Below are positions 45,135 to 59,151 of a stretch of DNA of 64,000 nucleotides, one piece after another. The stretch covers positions 1-64,000 of the forward strand of contig CAJQUW010005768.1 of the NCBI GenBank assembly GCA_907163375.1, written 5' to 3'. A model generated the notes under the pieces. The model was not told where the DNA came from. It did no database searches and saw nothing but the letters and a program-made list of their open reading frames with translations. Made by a program: the position numbers and the translations under genes. The first letter of the stretch is position 1, and every line of letters starts with the position of its first letter. The DNA comes from Prostheceraeus crozeri. Its lineage: Eukaryota > Platyhelminthes > Polycladida > Euryleptidae.

Positions 45135-47812
45135 TTATGCAACTTGCCTCAACAAGAATGGGACCGTTTCTAAAATGTGACGTTGCATCGTGTAGAGGAT
45201 GTTTGGATTCATGACATTTAGCAAAAAATCTTCAAAATATTTCAAGCGTCTTCTTAAAAAGTTCTCGAAAGTGTTGGCACACTTACACGTGTTAGGACAG
45301 ATAATATTCTTTGCACGCTTAAAAATCGTGCGGTTGATGCGCTTACAATAATAAGACAGTTCTCCAAAAAGTTGAGTGGCATACAGTAGCACACTTTGTA
45401 TATTTGACATCAACACGATCCATAGTTCGTCATGATTCAGAACAGTCCTCAAAACTCAGCATGTATAAACGGCTATAGCAACGTGTTTCAACATCAGCAA
45501 AATGTGTATTCCAGCTTAAATTCGAATTCCACCAAACTCCCAAAATTTTCAAATTAACCACAATTTCGATGTCAAGGAAAATCTAAAACAATACCCTTCT
45601 TAAGCTCCATTCACACAGGCGACAGCGACACCTTGCGACATTGACGACACCATTCAGATCAACTCGGCGACGCTCTGACGACATTTCGACGGTATTCACG
45701 CGACAAATTAACACAGAATCATTAACGTTTTTTATAAATATCTTATTACTCATTATTGTGTTTTTTTTATTATCACGATGAGCTTCCTTGCATGATCAGC
45801 TTTCAAACGAATACAAATATGGTTCGGTTATCAACTGTATTTTAGTTGATATTTTGTGAATCAATTACTCGTCAGTAACCGATCCTTTTTACCAAGCATG
45901 CTTAGTTATTGGCGTCAGTTTGAAGAAATTTCATTGGGTTAAAGATGGTGTGAGGTCATACCCTTGCTTTAATTTGATAGCTACTACAAGCTGTCACAAA
46001 ATGAAATATGAACAATGATGACAACTTGCGCTCAGTTTCCAATGCAGCTGTTTGTCACACAAAATTTCTGCATGCACAAATCGATAGAGATTATCAAAAA
46101 GTGATGAGTTCGCTTTCACAGCAGATGAGACGGCTTGTCATATTTATTTTAATCACATTCATTCTCAATAACATCCCTTTCAACTCACATCAAGGTTTAC
46201 AGTAATTCAATCCCAATAATACAATCGTGAAGCAAGTAAACAATGAGATGCATTAATTAGGTATGTCATCAAAAGTTGGAATAACCACTACCCATCCCAT
46301 GAATTTATCTCCACACATTTCCTTGTCATGTTTGATATCAAATTGAAGCAAATGTTTTTCTCTACACAAATATTCAGGTATCGCAAGCTCAAAACGAAAA
46401 GCAAATGATTTTGTTTTCGTTCTGACTACCAACCATTACACATTTTTGTGTTCCTGCACAGAAAGCTATGATCCTAAATCATTTGTCAAGTCATTCTCGT
46501 CTCAGCCACCTGCAGATGTACGGGGCAAACCAGCGATTTCACGCGACATGACAAATTTTGGAGCTCCTATCTCTAACATAGGTCGCCGAGAATTTCAGAA
46601 CATTTTTCTGAGCGAGGAGCGTGTCGTCGAATGTCGCGTTCATGTCGCGTGGTCTATGTGAACGCGCAGGCAGGTTTACATATAATCTTGAAATAACTAC
46701 TGCAATTGACTGCAATTGACTGCAATGATTGACAGTGTCGCTACCGTGTCGTGTCGCCTGTCTGAATGGAGCTTTACAAAACATAATAGCTTTGGTTTTA
46801 TCACAATTAAACTTAAAATGATTGATATCAGCCCAGCTTTTCAGATGACAATATTCAGATTTAACAACTTGTATCGATTCTTGTACCGAACACATCTTTA
46901 TTGGAAAAATCCCACAAATATCATCAGCATATTGCGTTATATGTATGATATCAATCCGTATCATACAAGGTCCTCAAATCGTGACAATAAACAGCAAATA
47001 AAAATGGACCCGAAAGTGAACCTTGAGGAGCCCCACTTGACATCGGTAGAGATGAGGTGAATGATTTACCAAGCTTGACATTTTGAAATCTGCTGCTTAA
47101 GCATGACTCAATCAAAACAAGGAGAAGACGTAGATGCACTAGTTTACTCAACAAGGTTTCGTTACACAATGTATCAAATGCCTTCGAAAAATCGTGGTTT
47201 ATCATAATACAAGCTAAAATTCTAAAAAATTTGTAACAGCGTCATGGATGGGAATGAGGCAACATGTCGTGTTAGACAAACGTTTGTAAGCATATTGAAA
47301 TGGCGGAAAAGAATCACAGATCATTTGACGAATATTACTGAGGACAGGAAGTTTGGCAGGAATGCTCAACAAGGAAATAGGTTTCATTTGCTGAATGCCA
47401 GCATTTGACCGGAGTATCCGAACAATACTTAAAAATGTCTGGCACTTTTCTATGCGTTGCGCATGTATTGATGATATGACACAGAGACTCAGATATAAAA
47501 GGAGCTGCTAACTTATACGGTTGGAGATACCATCTGAACCAGTGGCTTTAGAAATAGAAAGATGTTCTAAAAACATGAAAACATGATATGGCTCAGAAAG
47601 CGGACACAATCATCGTCACTCTCGGGACACACAAAATCCTGTATGGCTGTGAAAACTTTTACAAAGTGTTCATTTATTGCATTTGCGGCGTCTTTTTCAC
47701 TTGGTTCCTTCACACTCGGATCCTTCACACTCGGGTCAGTGCGCGACCCAGTTGAGACCCGCTTAGCGGAGGCTAGACATATTAAACATCTCTCTCCTAG
47801 CATCAATCGCAA
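45135..47812 (-). pseudogene. LINE ORF2 reverse transcriptase, broken
   Basis: Pieces from 5' to 3' on the minus strand: AANAINEHFVKVFTAI (about 47690), KPISLLSIPAKLPVL (about 47385), DFSKAFDTL (about 47190), SGAPQGSLSGPFLF (about 47030), ITQYADDI (about 46930) with the catalytic ADD, CDKTKAIMFC (about 46800), then after the inserted element LKILGVWWNSNLSWNTHF (about 45540) and NIQSVLLYATQLFGELSYYC (about 45395). The order is that of LINE RT and thumb. Several frame changes and stops are present in addition to the insertion. Confidence 0.85.
45603..46773. mobile_element. PIF/Harbinger-like non-autonomous element in a LINE
   Basis: AGCTCCATTCACACAGGCGA at the left is mirrored by CGCCTGTCTGAATGGAGCT at the right. 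TTA repeats flank it (45600-45602 and 46774-46776), the TWA target of Harbinger elements. It interrupts the LINE between CDKTKAIMFC and the downstream LKILGV piece. Words related to GCGACA recur near both ends (45660-45710 and 46640-46660). No transposase is recognised. A TTAA-targeting piggyBac is a weaker alternative because the right flank reads TTTA. Confidence 0.7.
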
Positions 47813-47850
47813 GTTAGAAATGACGAACTTCTGAACACTGAATCTTGTTC

Positions 47851-48000
47851 CTTGATATTTATATATAAGCAGGCATCGTTTGGCTCATTTTATCGTTACC
47901 TCCCCGGAAGACGGACGAACGCTCGAAACGTTTGGACCGTGTATGTATCGCTTTTACTAACAAACCTGCTAAAATAAAGGAGTGGACATTCACGCACTGG
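47851..48000 (+). other. PLE terminus-like fragment
   Basis: CGGAAGA, one spare base, a weak stem (GGAC/GCTC) and GAAA at 47905-47928, followed by AATAAAG near 47953. The layout resembles the other PLE ends, with the first motif altered at one base. Confidence 0.35.
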
Positions 48001-49924
48001 TTTACGTTTTTTCATTACACAATGAAAGGCCTCCTGTTAACAGCAATTCTGTAAGATTTTTTAATAAAACATCGAATAAATGATTAAAGGAATATCGGTG
48101 ATCGCGGTGCGACGTGTGCGACGCGAATATGCGATGAGTCTGACGCGAAACGCGAAAAATTGAAGTTTTCGCGATTTGGAACTCCGAAAGTTCGCGCTGA
48201 GATTTCATTGCCAAGTTTTTCTAAATACCATCAGGCAAATGCTTTAAATTACGGATCAAGTTTTTTGTGAGTTCAGTGCCTTACAACGTTTCCAAAGTTG
48301 CGTAGATTTGCCTAAATTTGTTCGGAAGCGCGGTTTTTGAATTGCTCCGCGGAATTTTCAGCTGGCACTTTGAATCTATTTTTCTTTTTCAGTCATGATT
48401 GTTTACCATAGAAATGCAGTTTCTATAAAGAATATGCTGATCTTTTTGCTTTATTCTATTTTAATTCAAAACCACAAAATCAAAAATTGTCAAGTCATTC
48501 GCTTGATTTGCTCTCTTTTTAATAGATAGAAAGTAAATGCGCGTTCTTGAGTTTATACATTTTGAAAGATTTTTTTGAGTCTTCTTCACTTCTTTCAGAG
48601 GCTCGTTTTGGTAGTCTTTCGTATTTGCAAGTCCACCCTATGCCATAAATAACGAGGCTGTTGAAACGGTGGTCCGCGAATATCATGCGAACTATCTTCT
48701 TAAGTTAGTCGGTCAGACAGAGTTTTTCTACAGTTTTTCAAGGAAAGTCTGGTTCCGCTTGACTTGATGAAATGTCTATATTGTAGTAGCTGAGGATCTC
48801 ACTCCCAAATTTTGGAACTGTAAATTAATGTCTTTATTTCGATAAGTAAGCAATTACACGCGATGTGTCTATTGAAATCATTTGAAATATGAAAGCATAA
48901 TTTGGAAACATTATTATATCTTCGTTATTTAGAGCTTAAGATCCTACGTAAACCGAACTGAATGATAGTTGTAGATTTACTGAAGTTGCCTTGAAAATTG
49001 TGATAATTCAAAATTGAATGATTGTATGCACATTCAGGCAACCTCAATGTTGGATGAAATTTTTTTTAGGACGTGACGTCGTTGTATGTCTTTAGATGAA
49101 TATACCATCTGAGTGGTTGTGATCTGATCTTCAAGATGCATTATGATAAATGATGATTTTTGAATATCTGCCCATTACTTGCAATTTTAACATTGCTACA
49201 TAACGTTTTTGAGGTCAAAATGTTAGATTGGGGAAATGAAATTTAAGGCAAAACATTGACGAGTGGGCCTACAAGTGCTTTCAGAAATGTATTTGCACTT
49301 TTTGATATCAATGTGAATCCTAGTAGTTTGACATACTCGAAACTGTTCAATCGTTCATTTCTACCAAAAATCCTTGTGACATAAACATCATGATATCCAA
49401 TATTATGAGCATTAACTGCGATTATCAATTATCCATCGTGATCCATCAATCAATGCTCATCTCAACATTGCTCTCGAAGAATTGCTGCTTCGCCTCCGTA
49501 GCATTATTGCAACAGTCATTGTTAGCATATAAATTGAAATAATTGTACAGAGTCAAAAGTAACCGGGCAATCAGAACTTTGTAAATCATGTTGATAAGAT
49601 GTATAATTGCAAAGTAAAACAAAATTAAGTATTTTCTTTAGAGCAGATGTTCGAACTACAGACCGCCTTCAGTGCTCTTCGATGTTCTTTGAATGACAGA
49701 GTCACACTCTCGCCGACACAAGACTTCATTGATCATTGTACCAGAATTCACCTTACGTCGGTCAGTGTTGGAAAAAGTTGGTTAGTGTGTGATCAGGGAA
49801 ATGATGATGATTCACCATACGATGATGATAGCCACATCATCTCAATTATTGGTCACTCGAAATTGATTCCACCTGCCGAAGGACAAGGTCCGAAAGCTAG
49901 CGTTAAATCTTCTTCGAGCCCATC
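48001..49924. other. No gene recognised
   Basis: A GCG-rich patch at 48095-48160, otherwise AT-rich. The plus frame 49647-49931 has no known motif. Confidence 0.5.
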
Positions 49925-50600
49925 AAAGTGATTATTCTCCCAATATATCACACTGGGCAGGAAATCGCTGCTGAGCATTGCACCGTAACTATGCGAGTCG
50001 CACTTGCTACAAAAGATAACGGTCTTGTCAAGTTTAAAGCGCAGATTCCAACATAAACTGTGACACTAATGGCGTTTGATTCTGGATAATTTGATTGAGG
50101 ATGTTGACGTGTTCAGTAAACAGAATTATTGCGTTGACCTACCCGTTAAACTTGAAAGTTGCATCGTCACCCCAAATGATCTTTCGTGAACATAGCATCC
50201 GCATAGCCGCACTGCGGAAAGATCTACAAGAAAATCAAGCAAGGGTTATTATCATCTTCATTCAATGAGTGGAGCAAGTGCGGATAAGAATGTTTCATAT
50301 GAGCATCATATAAAAGTTTTGCCATTGGAAGTTTGAGAGGTGCCAAGCTCCTGTGAAGCCCGTCTTATACGAGTTCGCATGAAACCATTAATTCTAAACA
50401 CTGAAGGAAATTCGCTTTGGTGATTCTTCCAACAGCTCGATCGAATTTTCCTTGGATATTGTCAGCATTGTATATTGCTCTTCATATCCGCTTTGTGGAA
50501 GGTTTCTACAAAGAAAAGGCGTTCAGAATAGTCAGTCTGGCTATTTGTCTCAGCCATGTTCGACGCAATGTAGACACAACTGTGAAATTCTGACGATCAG
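49925..50600 (-). pseudogene. Mariner-like transposase ruin
   Basis: Minus-strand pieces read, in order, MAETNSQTDYSERLFFVETFHKA split over frames, IRRASQELGTSQTS (about 50390), SYPHLLHSLNEDD (about 50280), then GDDATFKFNG-x-VN (about 50165) and QNQTPLVSQFML. I recall the order RRASxELGIS, then SDEATFHLNGKVNRHN, from a mariner/IS630-type transposase family common in insects; the D of DDATF corresponds to its first catalytic Asp. Many stops. No terminal repeats found. Confidence 0.55.
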
Positions 50601-53600
50601 GTAAAGGTTGCAGTGACTGCGGAAGGCGCATTCACATGCAATAGTTGTGTAAAGGTAAATATTCTATCAGAAATCGGATCTCTGGTCAATATCAACAGAC
50701 TGCTAGCTTTCAGTGTAATGTCTGGATCATCCATATATGGCATTATCTACCTTTGGCATCAAGACGCGGCAGGCGTCCATGCACACATTATTCCACATGC
50801 GGAAAAATTGCAACAAATATCGAAGTCATCAGCTGTAAGGTGTCCAAAACCTTCTCGGCTGCTGTCTAGGATTCTTCAGCCAATTATAGAATTACTCATT
50901 GCTGGTGTAGGAAGTAAGACTTGGGTCATCTATTCAATTTGCTAAGTGAGTCACTATCATATCAATGCATTCATCGTTTCCTCGATCTGATTTTACCGGT
51001 GCATGTATACTACTATTCAGTATCGAAAGATACATTGCTGTTTTGACCTAGTTCAAAAAATTCTCATGGATCTCAAGTAGGAAAAATGAGTAGTTGCTGC
51101 GATAAGTAACATGAACACTAGAATAATTTGATATTATGTGAATACAGCGATATAAGATGATAATTAGGCAAATATGTCCTCCGAGAAGTTCTGTTCTTAG
51201 CATAAACTTCATACTGGCTATTCTTCCACTTCCCACGAATCCCACCCACGCATAGTTGAATTGATAATCCCATTACTCACTTGCTCACTCACTCGACGGC
51301 GTAGCGGCCTAGCGTCTTCATTTCCCCATATTGCAAACGTTTGTCATGAGGAATGCGATTCAGTGAATCTACCACGAATAGTCAATCCGCAGATGAGTGG
51401 CTGAGGTAGAGATATTGACTTTGGGAACCTGATGATGTACGAACCGTTGTGAGAGTATATATTGCGAAGTGAAGGCATCTGGTATGTACTGTTCCATGAC
51501 TTATCCAATGTGCAAATCATTTGACGCCAATATAATTCATTGCATTGAAAATTTATTTGAATTATGTGCCTGGATATTCTTCGCATGATCATTCAATCTG
51601 CAAGCAATAAACTTCATTTAGAACTTGTTTGATTATTCTAGGAGCACAATTATTTAGGAAGATAGGAGTAAACCTGTATTACTGCATTGTATCTCAGATG
51701 CAACTGATCACATTTCAAATGTAGCCTACAGTTTTCATGATCTGTATCATGTATCAGAAACAAATTGTCACAAAGAAAATTAGTCACATTTATGATACAG
51801 CTGTATTAATGAGTCAGATTATATGATTACAGTTGAATTATTGCTTGACAAGGACATGAAATAAGCATATTTCTTGTGTGAACGTGAAGGAATCCTGCAT
51901 TTCCTTTTTAACAGAATTTCAATTTGCTAAGACTGCTCAACGGCTACGAGATAGATTTTTGAGATTCTCACCTCCACCCTCACTCAAAATCGATTCCTTA
52001 ATGACTTGATTCCTCCCCCTCTCAATTCATCATCACTCATATTTTTTAAGAAGATGTCGGCGGTTTCTGTCTCTAGTCATGTTTTTTCTTGATCAGTGGT
52101 TGAGTTTCCAAAGGAACCAGAAAGTTTGTTTCTCTGACTTTCCGCTTCCTTCACCTGCTTCTTGAAGGGTAAGCGCGCGTTGTCTAAGCGTAAAATGTAC
52201 GTGAATAGGAACTGAGACATTAGAATCGCCTTCTTTCATGACTCTTGTACACGTCTTGCGTATTTCCTGTGATATATGATCTTACCGTCTGATCATGCAC
52301 GACTAATTGCGTTTAATTTTCTTCGAAAATCAAGATCTAAAAATAGTTTGGCCATTAATGGGTCAAACTACGGCTTGTGGGAGACTTTATCTACCTCTCC
52401 TTTTTGTAGGTATTCTCTTTTCGGAATTGCTTTTTCCGAGTAGCAAATTTTATTGGGTGAAGAATATCCTATCACCGGTATTAACCAGGTATATATTTGT
52501 TGATTGGTCGACAGAAAGACGGAGGTATCACTTCGTTGCATCAAAGAAAACGGTTATTCAGAATCAATTTACTAGAGATTATTTGATTTCATAACATATG
52601 TAGATCGAACCTGACCACCAACCTGCTGTGCATATATTTACATCTAAACCTTTCCCTCTTCTAGCTAGACAAAGCAACAGGATCGATTTGACATGGAAAC
52701 TTTCATCGGATCAGTGGTGTGGTGTGATCTAGATCCGATCCGGTTGGATATCTAATTTAATTCAATCCTGTGATGTTATCAACTAAAGCCTGTTTCACTT
52801 CTCTGTAACTTCGGTGATTCATCACCCATCATGCTATAAACTTATTTTATGAAGCAGGTGGTGCGGTACTCACTTACTTCCTCCTTTCCTAAGATACTTC
52901 TAGAGTGACTCATTAGTTCTTCAGTAAACTATTTGGATGATCCTATTTTGAAACCTATTTAGTCAATATTTGTGAGTGACGCACTTGAAAAAGTGTCACC
53001 CTGGAAACTAAACGTTTTTTGTTTTCTCCATTAGCATGATATCGTTATCTGTAATTATTATATTTATTTCTACAAGCGTTATATATCATCTCTACGAGAG
53101 AAAATCCTCCATTGTCAGACATTGTGACTTAGTGGAGAGGAGGATAACCTTTGGTGATAGGAAACAAAACCAAATCTTTCGGTTAATTGTGATGCATTTC
53201 GACCATGTACTAGGCCATGATCACGCAGAATGAATTCACATAGGAAACCTGTGAATTGCGATTTACAGTGAATCAAAAGCGCTACATTATCATGGACGCG
53301 GGTAAGATTTAAATTGTAAGCGTTCGCTGCATTACAGTAGGATATCAATTTCAAACAGTATCAGGTGGAATTTGTCATGTGACACTGCTGATGGAACATT
53401 TCTGCAGCATAAAATGTTTCTTTGACTTAACTCGATGGTCTTATGGACCATATGGGTATATTCTGTTGAAATAAAATCTACGCTCATGACTGATTCTTGT
53501 AGTCATCATAATCAACCATATTCAATCGAATATGGTTGAAACACAGCTACTGTTTCAATCTTTCAATCTTGCAATAAGCATACTTACAAATAAATCCAAA

Positions 53601-55489
53601 CCGTTAGACTTCTGTGTACAAAATATATGAGGGAGTTTGAAAACAATGTCACAACTTAAATGCAAATCCGGTGCAGTCGCTCTTTCATTTTGATGTTTTC
53701 TCTGTTTATAAAGCGGAGATGCAATACAGAGGCGTGCAATATCAAGAACTTGACATAACAGGCCAATCACTAACTCAGAGAGCATTTTCAATACTCCTTA
53801 AAATAGTGCATTCCTGCGATGCGTGGGAACTCCCACAGGATTCCCATTGGGATTCTCTGTGGTGCGGGAATGAAAAATCGCCTCCAACTCTACCTCTGGC
53901 AAAAAGAAATGCTTTGAATGTTGAGTGAGACCTCTTCCTTTTAAACGCGATGAAATTTCTTTTGGATTGTACCGTTGGGGTGCGCACTAAAAAGTGCGGT
54001 AATTATTTGGAAATGACTCATAGTCAACTTATTTATTAGTCAGTGATAGAAAAATCATGGGTAAAACACTCTCAGTGTCAACTTTTTCAGTGTTGTCATT
54101 CTTTGAACGCTGTAGAAAATTTACTGTCAATGTTAAATCATCTGCTACGTCTTTCATACTATCAGGATGTACCATGTCATCGATTGGTATTGCAGGAGAC
54201 TGATAAAGAATTTCAATTTTTACTCTTTAGTACAATTCGCATTCTAGAATTACTAATCATCCTCGAGGTGTAAACTCAACACGCTGTGCGTCGCAATTCT
54301 GTACAATGCGGCTCCACTGTCTTCATTTTTTAAATGGCATTTGCTTTTGATTAAAAGATGTCGAGTTTTTATTTTTTATGATATTTAGTTATTTTTTGCA
54401 TTTTCAAAAATGCTGATTATTTATTGTTCTCTAGATGATTGATAAATATATTGTCTACGTGTTAGCATACTTCTGAATTCATGTTCTCCTCTTCTTACTC
54501 ATTAGTTAGTATTCCACCTGGTCACGGTTGCTAGTCAATCGCGATGTTATGTACAGTGATATCCATTAATGTGTTAGTGTGTGAAATGGGATAATATAAG
54601 AAAATCAATGAAAGCTTGTCAATAGAACGAATGAGTGACGCGCTTTCCTGTCATCAATGTCCATTGCAGTTATGTAGGTACTTGGATGCTGGAGATCACG
54701 TGTAAGGGAACTGATTACTGGTATATACTTCAGTAAAAGTGTTATCGCATAATTTGCTTAATTTTTAAATCAAGCAGCATGATTCTACATTGTTTGGAAC
54801 AATAATCGTAATTGCATTGATTTTACAAAACAATGCAATGCGTAAAATACAATTTATGCGCAGATTTTTCAACGAGGAAACGAGGAGTCGTTTGCTTTAT
54901 GACTATCACGGTCGATTTCCCAGGAGAACATAAAATGAATTCATCAACAGTTTGTTGAAATGTATACAACTTGTTGTGGTGCTTCATAGTTATTACCCAA
55001 TCTAAAAAGTAAAGGCAGCGCGCTGGTATGACTAACATGAAAAATTATAAATGTCGGTGATAAAGTCAAAAAGAATTTCGTCACTCATTTGATGCTATGA
55101 ATATTCGTCAATTAATCAGGCATTAGGTGATGAATATAGCTCAACTAGTGTAAACAATGTTCGTCCTATCATAGCTTCAGTATGATAGGGAGTAGCACTA
55201 GTAGGAACTATAGTTATCTCCTACTTTTTTTGAAGCTTCATTTAGTATGTTTTTACTATCTCACTATTTTTTCAATTTTTTCATTCATTTTGTAGTGTAT
55301 TAGAATGACAACAGATTTATTGTGACAATAGATTGAACAGCAATAAATTTAGTTTCGATATATCATCGAAAACCATTCACGGTAATTTTCAATTCTATGA
55401 ATCACATTCAACCGCAAATAGGAGGGATTTCTCACTCTTTGTAATGATAAAATGTTTGTGTGAAATTCTTGAAGAAAGTCGCTCATAAT
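50601..55489. other. No gene recognised
   Basis: AT-rich, with short frames only. A perfect 11-bp hairpin CAACCATATTC/GAATATGGTTG lies at 53513-53538. The overlapping plus frames 50613-50945 and 50645-50869 may belong to the mariner-like remnant on its 5' side but show no motif. Confidence 0.5.
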
Positions 55490-55722
55490 CCTGTCTCCCA
55501 TCCTCTCGTACCTTTTTCATGTACCGCAAACCCCTTGATTCTCTAAGACACACCCGTCGACTCATACCACCTCGTCAAATTCGCCAATTGTATTATAACA
55601 ATATAATTGTTCGCTTCTCCTCGCTGATCTGATTATTTTGTTCTTCTCTGTATGGTTTGAAAATTTCTGTTGTAACCTAGTACCGCTCTGTATTAGGAAA
55701 TAAAGTTGATTATTATTATTAA
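55490..55722 (+). mobile_element. LINE 3' end with ATT tail
   Basis: TGTACCGCAAACCCC, then CGTCGACTCATACC, ends in AGGAAATAAAGTTG and a short (ATT)n run. A terminal 3' poly-ATT microsatellite after AATAAA is typical of CR1/L2-type LINEs. The translated start (RKPLDSLRHTRRLIPP) may be the last ORF2 residues. Confidence 0.5.
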
Positions 55723-57614
55723 AACAAATATGAGCAATTCCCCTTGAATTTGCATGTCTGCAATACTAATAGTATTGGGACGCTTCGAATTTCCTCTTTC
55801 TCAGGCTAGCAAGGCATTTTTGCTTCATAGAGATTGCTGAGTGCCTGTTCGTCTGGAATAAGAATAGAAAGATATCCTCAGACTTGTATAAAGTAATTAA
55901 AGCACAAAACTCTGTGCTTAAATTGTTTCAGCCGTAGGACATCTTTCTGATCTCTTTTTAAGAATTTAGCCTGAAAATATTGCAATGAAGTTTTATCCTA
56001 TTAAGGTATGATGATCGCGATTGCAGTAAAATTGCAGTTACTTTTACTGAAGTCAAGTGTTTTGTCTGAATATCTAATCAAATGTAGTCCACAGGAAAAA
56101 GTCCAGTGTATTACACATACATGTATGTTAATACGAATCTGTAACCGATATATTTTTCCAATCCCTGCTGGAGATCAACACGCATCACAAATTTTTGATA
56201 CACACAGTAGACACCGTTAAAACCTCAGACCCTACCAAGAGCACCAATATTTCATCATGCAACAAATGTATTCAATAATACCAGGCAAAAACATTATTTC
56301 GCCAAAAGATTCGAAAACGATTTTTTGAAGTTTCGATGAAACGATGCTTTTGACCCGTTTCACCTTAATGAACAGACCCTCCGAAAAATAGTAGTTCTAT
56401 CTATATCGACGAATGAAAAGCCATAATTGAATGTGATATCAGCAATGCTGTGTTACATTACTAACACTTGCTTATCCTTGTTTTATTCATATTGTTTAGA
56501 ATTGAATGTGGGGTATATTCATAAAGTGAATTCGGAATCAGTATTCAGCAAGATGACTTTAATGGTATTTTATGTAGAATTTTGACAATTCGTTGAAGTT
56601 TCTCGTTCATGTCAAATCGTGTTGGAAGAGTGCAATCGTGTTTTTGTTTCGAGTGAAAGACTTGGTTTTAAGAGTGAATGTCCAACAATTGAGGACCACT
56701 AGTCTTCAGTACGAATATTGGTCAAAGAAAATTATCCTTAAAGCTATCCTCAACAAATAAGTTGCTTGGTAGTGATTTCCTGGTCTCTTTGAGTTCATAG
56801 TCCAAGGTTATTTCATTGTATAGTTCTCAAGCACACCAAAATTTACGGATGTTTATTAATTGCACTATCATTTAAACGGAAGTTCGTGAACAATTAGAGA
56901 TTATCAGGAGCACATTATTTAAGTCATTTTATCTCCTATCAACGTAGGTGCTCTCATGTCATGAACTGGCAATGACTGACATCTCAATTTTCAATTTAAT
57001 CAGGGCAACAGTAGCTGCTTGTACTATTTTGAGCATCAAATGGATTTGACTAACAGGATTCGAAGGAATGATCTATCAGGTGAGAATCAGCGTGCAAGAT
57101 TTTGCATCAGTTCACTCTTATAGCAAGAATATAAGTTAGTTACGTTTCTGACTTACTATCCGATTAACAATTAAGAGTTTTAGTTTTTTATACAACAGTG
57201 GCGAGAAATGTACTGTAATAAACAAACAACATGTAGGTTTACCATATATTGTGTCAATGTCGCTGGTGATAGAAAGGCGCCAGTGAGATCTGCAAACTAT
57301 TATGTTGCATCCTCGGTCGGAAAATGAATCAGATCTGAAAAGATAATTATTCGAGCATAATAACCGCACTAATAACTGCGGTTCGTAAAGCAAGCACTCT
57401 TTGCGTTAGCATATTTTGATTTATGAACATACTTATGTACGAATATCAACTCAACTCTGACTATTGTGATTTGATGTGCCATCATCTAGCCAAAAAAGCA
57501 TTATACCCTCAACATCCACTACTTTTAGATACTCACTTTTCTATGGCACTTCTCGTGAATTCAAAACTCTGACCCAACCATTAAATCATCATTCATAAAG
57601 TTAGCTTAAGTTTA
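55723..57614. other. No gene recognised
   Basis: AT-rich; short frames without motifs. Confidence 0.5.
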
Positions 57615-57703
57615 CTTGTGTTTTGCTTTTTCTGTCACTTTCTTGCATATTCGCCTATTCTGAGTCTTGCTTGAAGTGCAATAAAGCCATTATTATTATT
57701 ATA
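57615..57703 (+). mobile_element. LINE 3' tail
   Basis: GTGCAATAAAGCC is followed by a short (ATT)n run, as at 55.7 kb. Upstream sequence is C- and T-rich. Only the tail survives. Confidence 0.45.
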
Positions 57704-59149
57704 CACTTGGGCGCACTATGTTCATGAAAGTTGATTTTAGTTGCTGACTATGCATATCAGCTTTTGAATACTCATATGCCTTTATTCTGAACAAGAAAGC
57801 GCTGCGAGTGAGTCCTGAAATATGAAGATTATTCGAGCATAATTTTCCATCATACTTAAATAGTCGCTAAATTGAATTAAGACGGGCCTGGCCAGTTCCA
57901 GGTTTAGTAACTGAAGCTCATGGATCGGGTCCGGGTTGAAAAATGAAAACTACAACGAGGTCGAAAAATCCTGGCCTTGGCTAAGGGTCCCAGGCCGAAA
58001 ACTCCGGCCTAGTATCCCACCCTGTGAGAGTTTTCCCACCCAGGCAAGACGAAACAAATACTATTTATGGATCATAATCAGCGAAATAACTTTTTGCCAG
58101 CCTTTATTATCGTTATATGAAAATCGAGTCTTTGGAGGAATTCATTTGTTTTCAATTATCTTATCGGAATAACAAAAAAGAGACGTTTAAATCTAGATAA
58201 GTTGTCAAGGATATAGTGCATGCCGTACATGTAAAAGGGATTTTACTTTTTTCATCTAAAAAATTGAAATCTTGTCTCCCGATCAGTCAGTCACTTTTAT
58301 TGAAAATTTACAAAAATCCAAAAGTTCACTTACAGGGTCCCTTAAAGTCCACTAATCGGCAAATAATCGGCCGATTTCCGATTATCGCTCTAGTGTGTCA
58401 ATAATTGGTCGACTATTCGGTACACCTCTACTCAAAAGCGTAGGTTTTAAATCATCTTTGAAAACTATGTTTTGAGACAATGTTTTGAGCACGTTTTCAA
58501 AATGATATTTATAACCTGGCTTTAAAGCACTTGTACAGTATATCATCGTGCTATCCCCTATATTGCGTTAAAACTGTTATTTCTGTCTCTCTGACAAAAC
58601 AGCCTCAATTGACATTAGAGGCCCTGCATGAAGTAATTCACTACAAACTCTGATAATCGTTCCTAATGTGCATATTAAGCACTGAGAATTATCGCACAAC
58701 TTATTTATGGTGACCTTACTTTACTTATGGCACAACTTACAATGGTGACCATTGTCCTATTCTATTTCCACTATCAGCATCTGTAGTCGGTACAGTATAT
58801 TGGACGTCTGTTTTGAACGTGTACGAGTATGCGGCAGTGTTTGGAATCTATGGTATTAGTATATTAACAGTAAGAATGAGTAGTGTTACAAGTCTTAAGA
58901 TTTCCATTTTTACCAGATTTTGGGCCAAAGCTGATCAATTTTAATTCGTTTGCATGAGAAAGCTCCATTGAGTTCTTTTAAGAACTGATTAATCCAATGG
59001 TTACAGTAGCATTGCCTTTGTACACTTGCGGATTAGAGAACGCCATCAGTCCTCATTAGGACTACTTTAATTAATAATTTTAATTAATAAGCATTATATT
59101 CTATTATAAATGGCTGCTGGGATGATTTTCATTATCGTATGAGAATTAC
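57704..59149. other. No gene recognised
   Basis: Mostly AT-rich. Possible worn hAT-like ends are seen (CAGGGTGGGATACTAGG on the minus strand near 58003-58022 and GAGGTGTACCGAATAG near 58415-58430), but no partners were found. Confidence 0.4.
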
Positions 59150-59151
59150 TT

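Larger units (their letters stand above)
45100..47850 (-). mobile_element. LINE (CR1/Jockey-like group), split by an insertion
   Basis: A minus-strand non-LTR retrotransposon, truncated at its 5' end and interrupted by the element at 45603-46773. It keeps reverse-transcriptase and thumb pieces but no endonuclease. The 3' end near 45100 abuts the inverted-repeat element at 44313-45015. A tail was not clear. Confidence 0.8.

Noticed and set aside
58000-58430. hAT element between CAGGGTGGGATAC (minus) and GAGGTGTACCG
   Set aside because: The two tips are not inverted copies of each other and no 8-bp duplication is seen.
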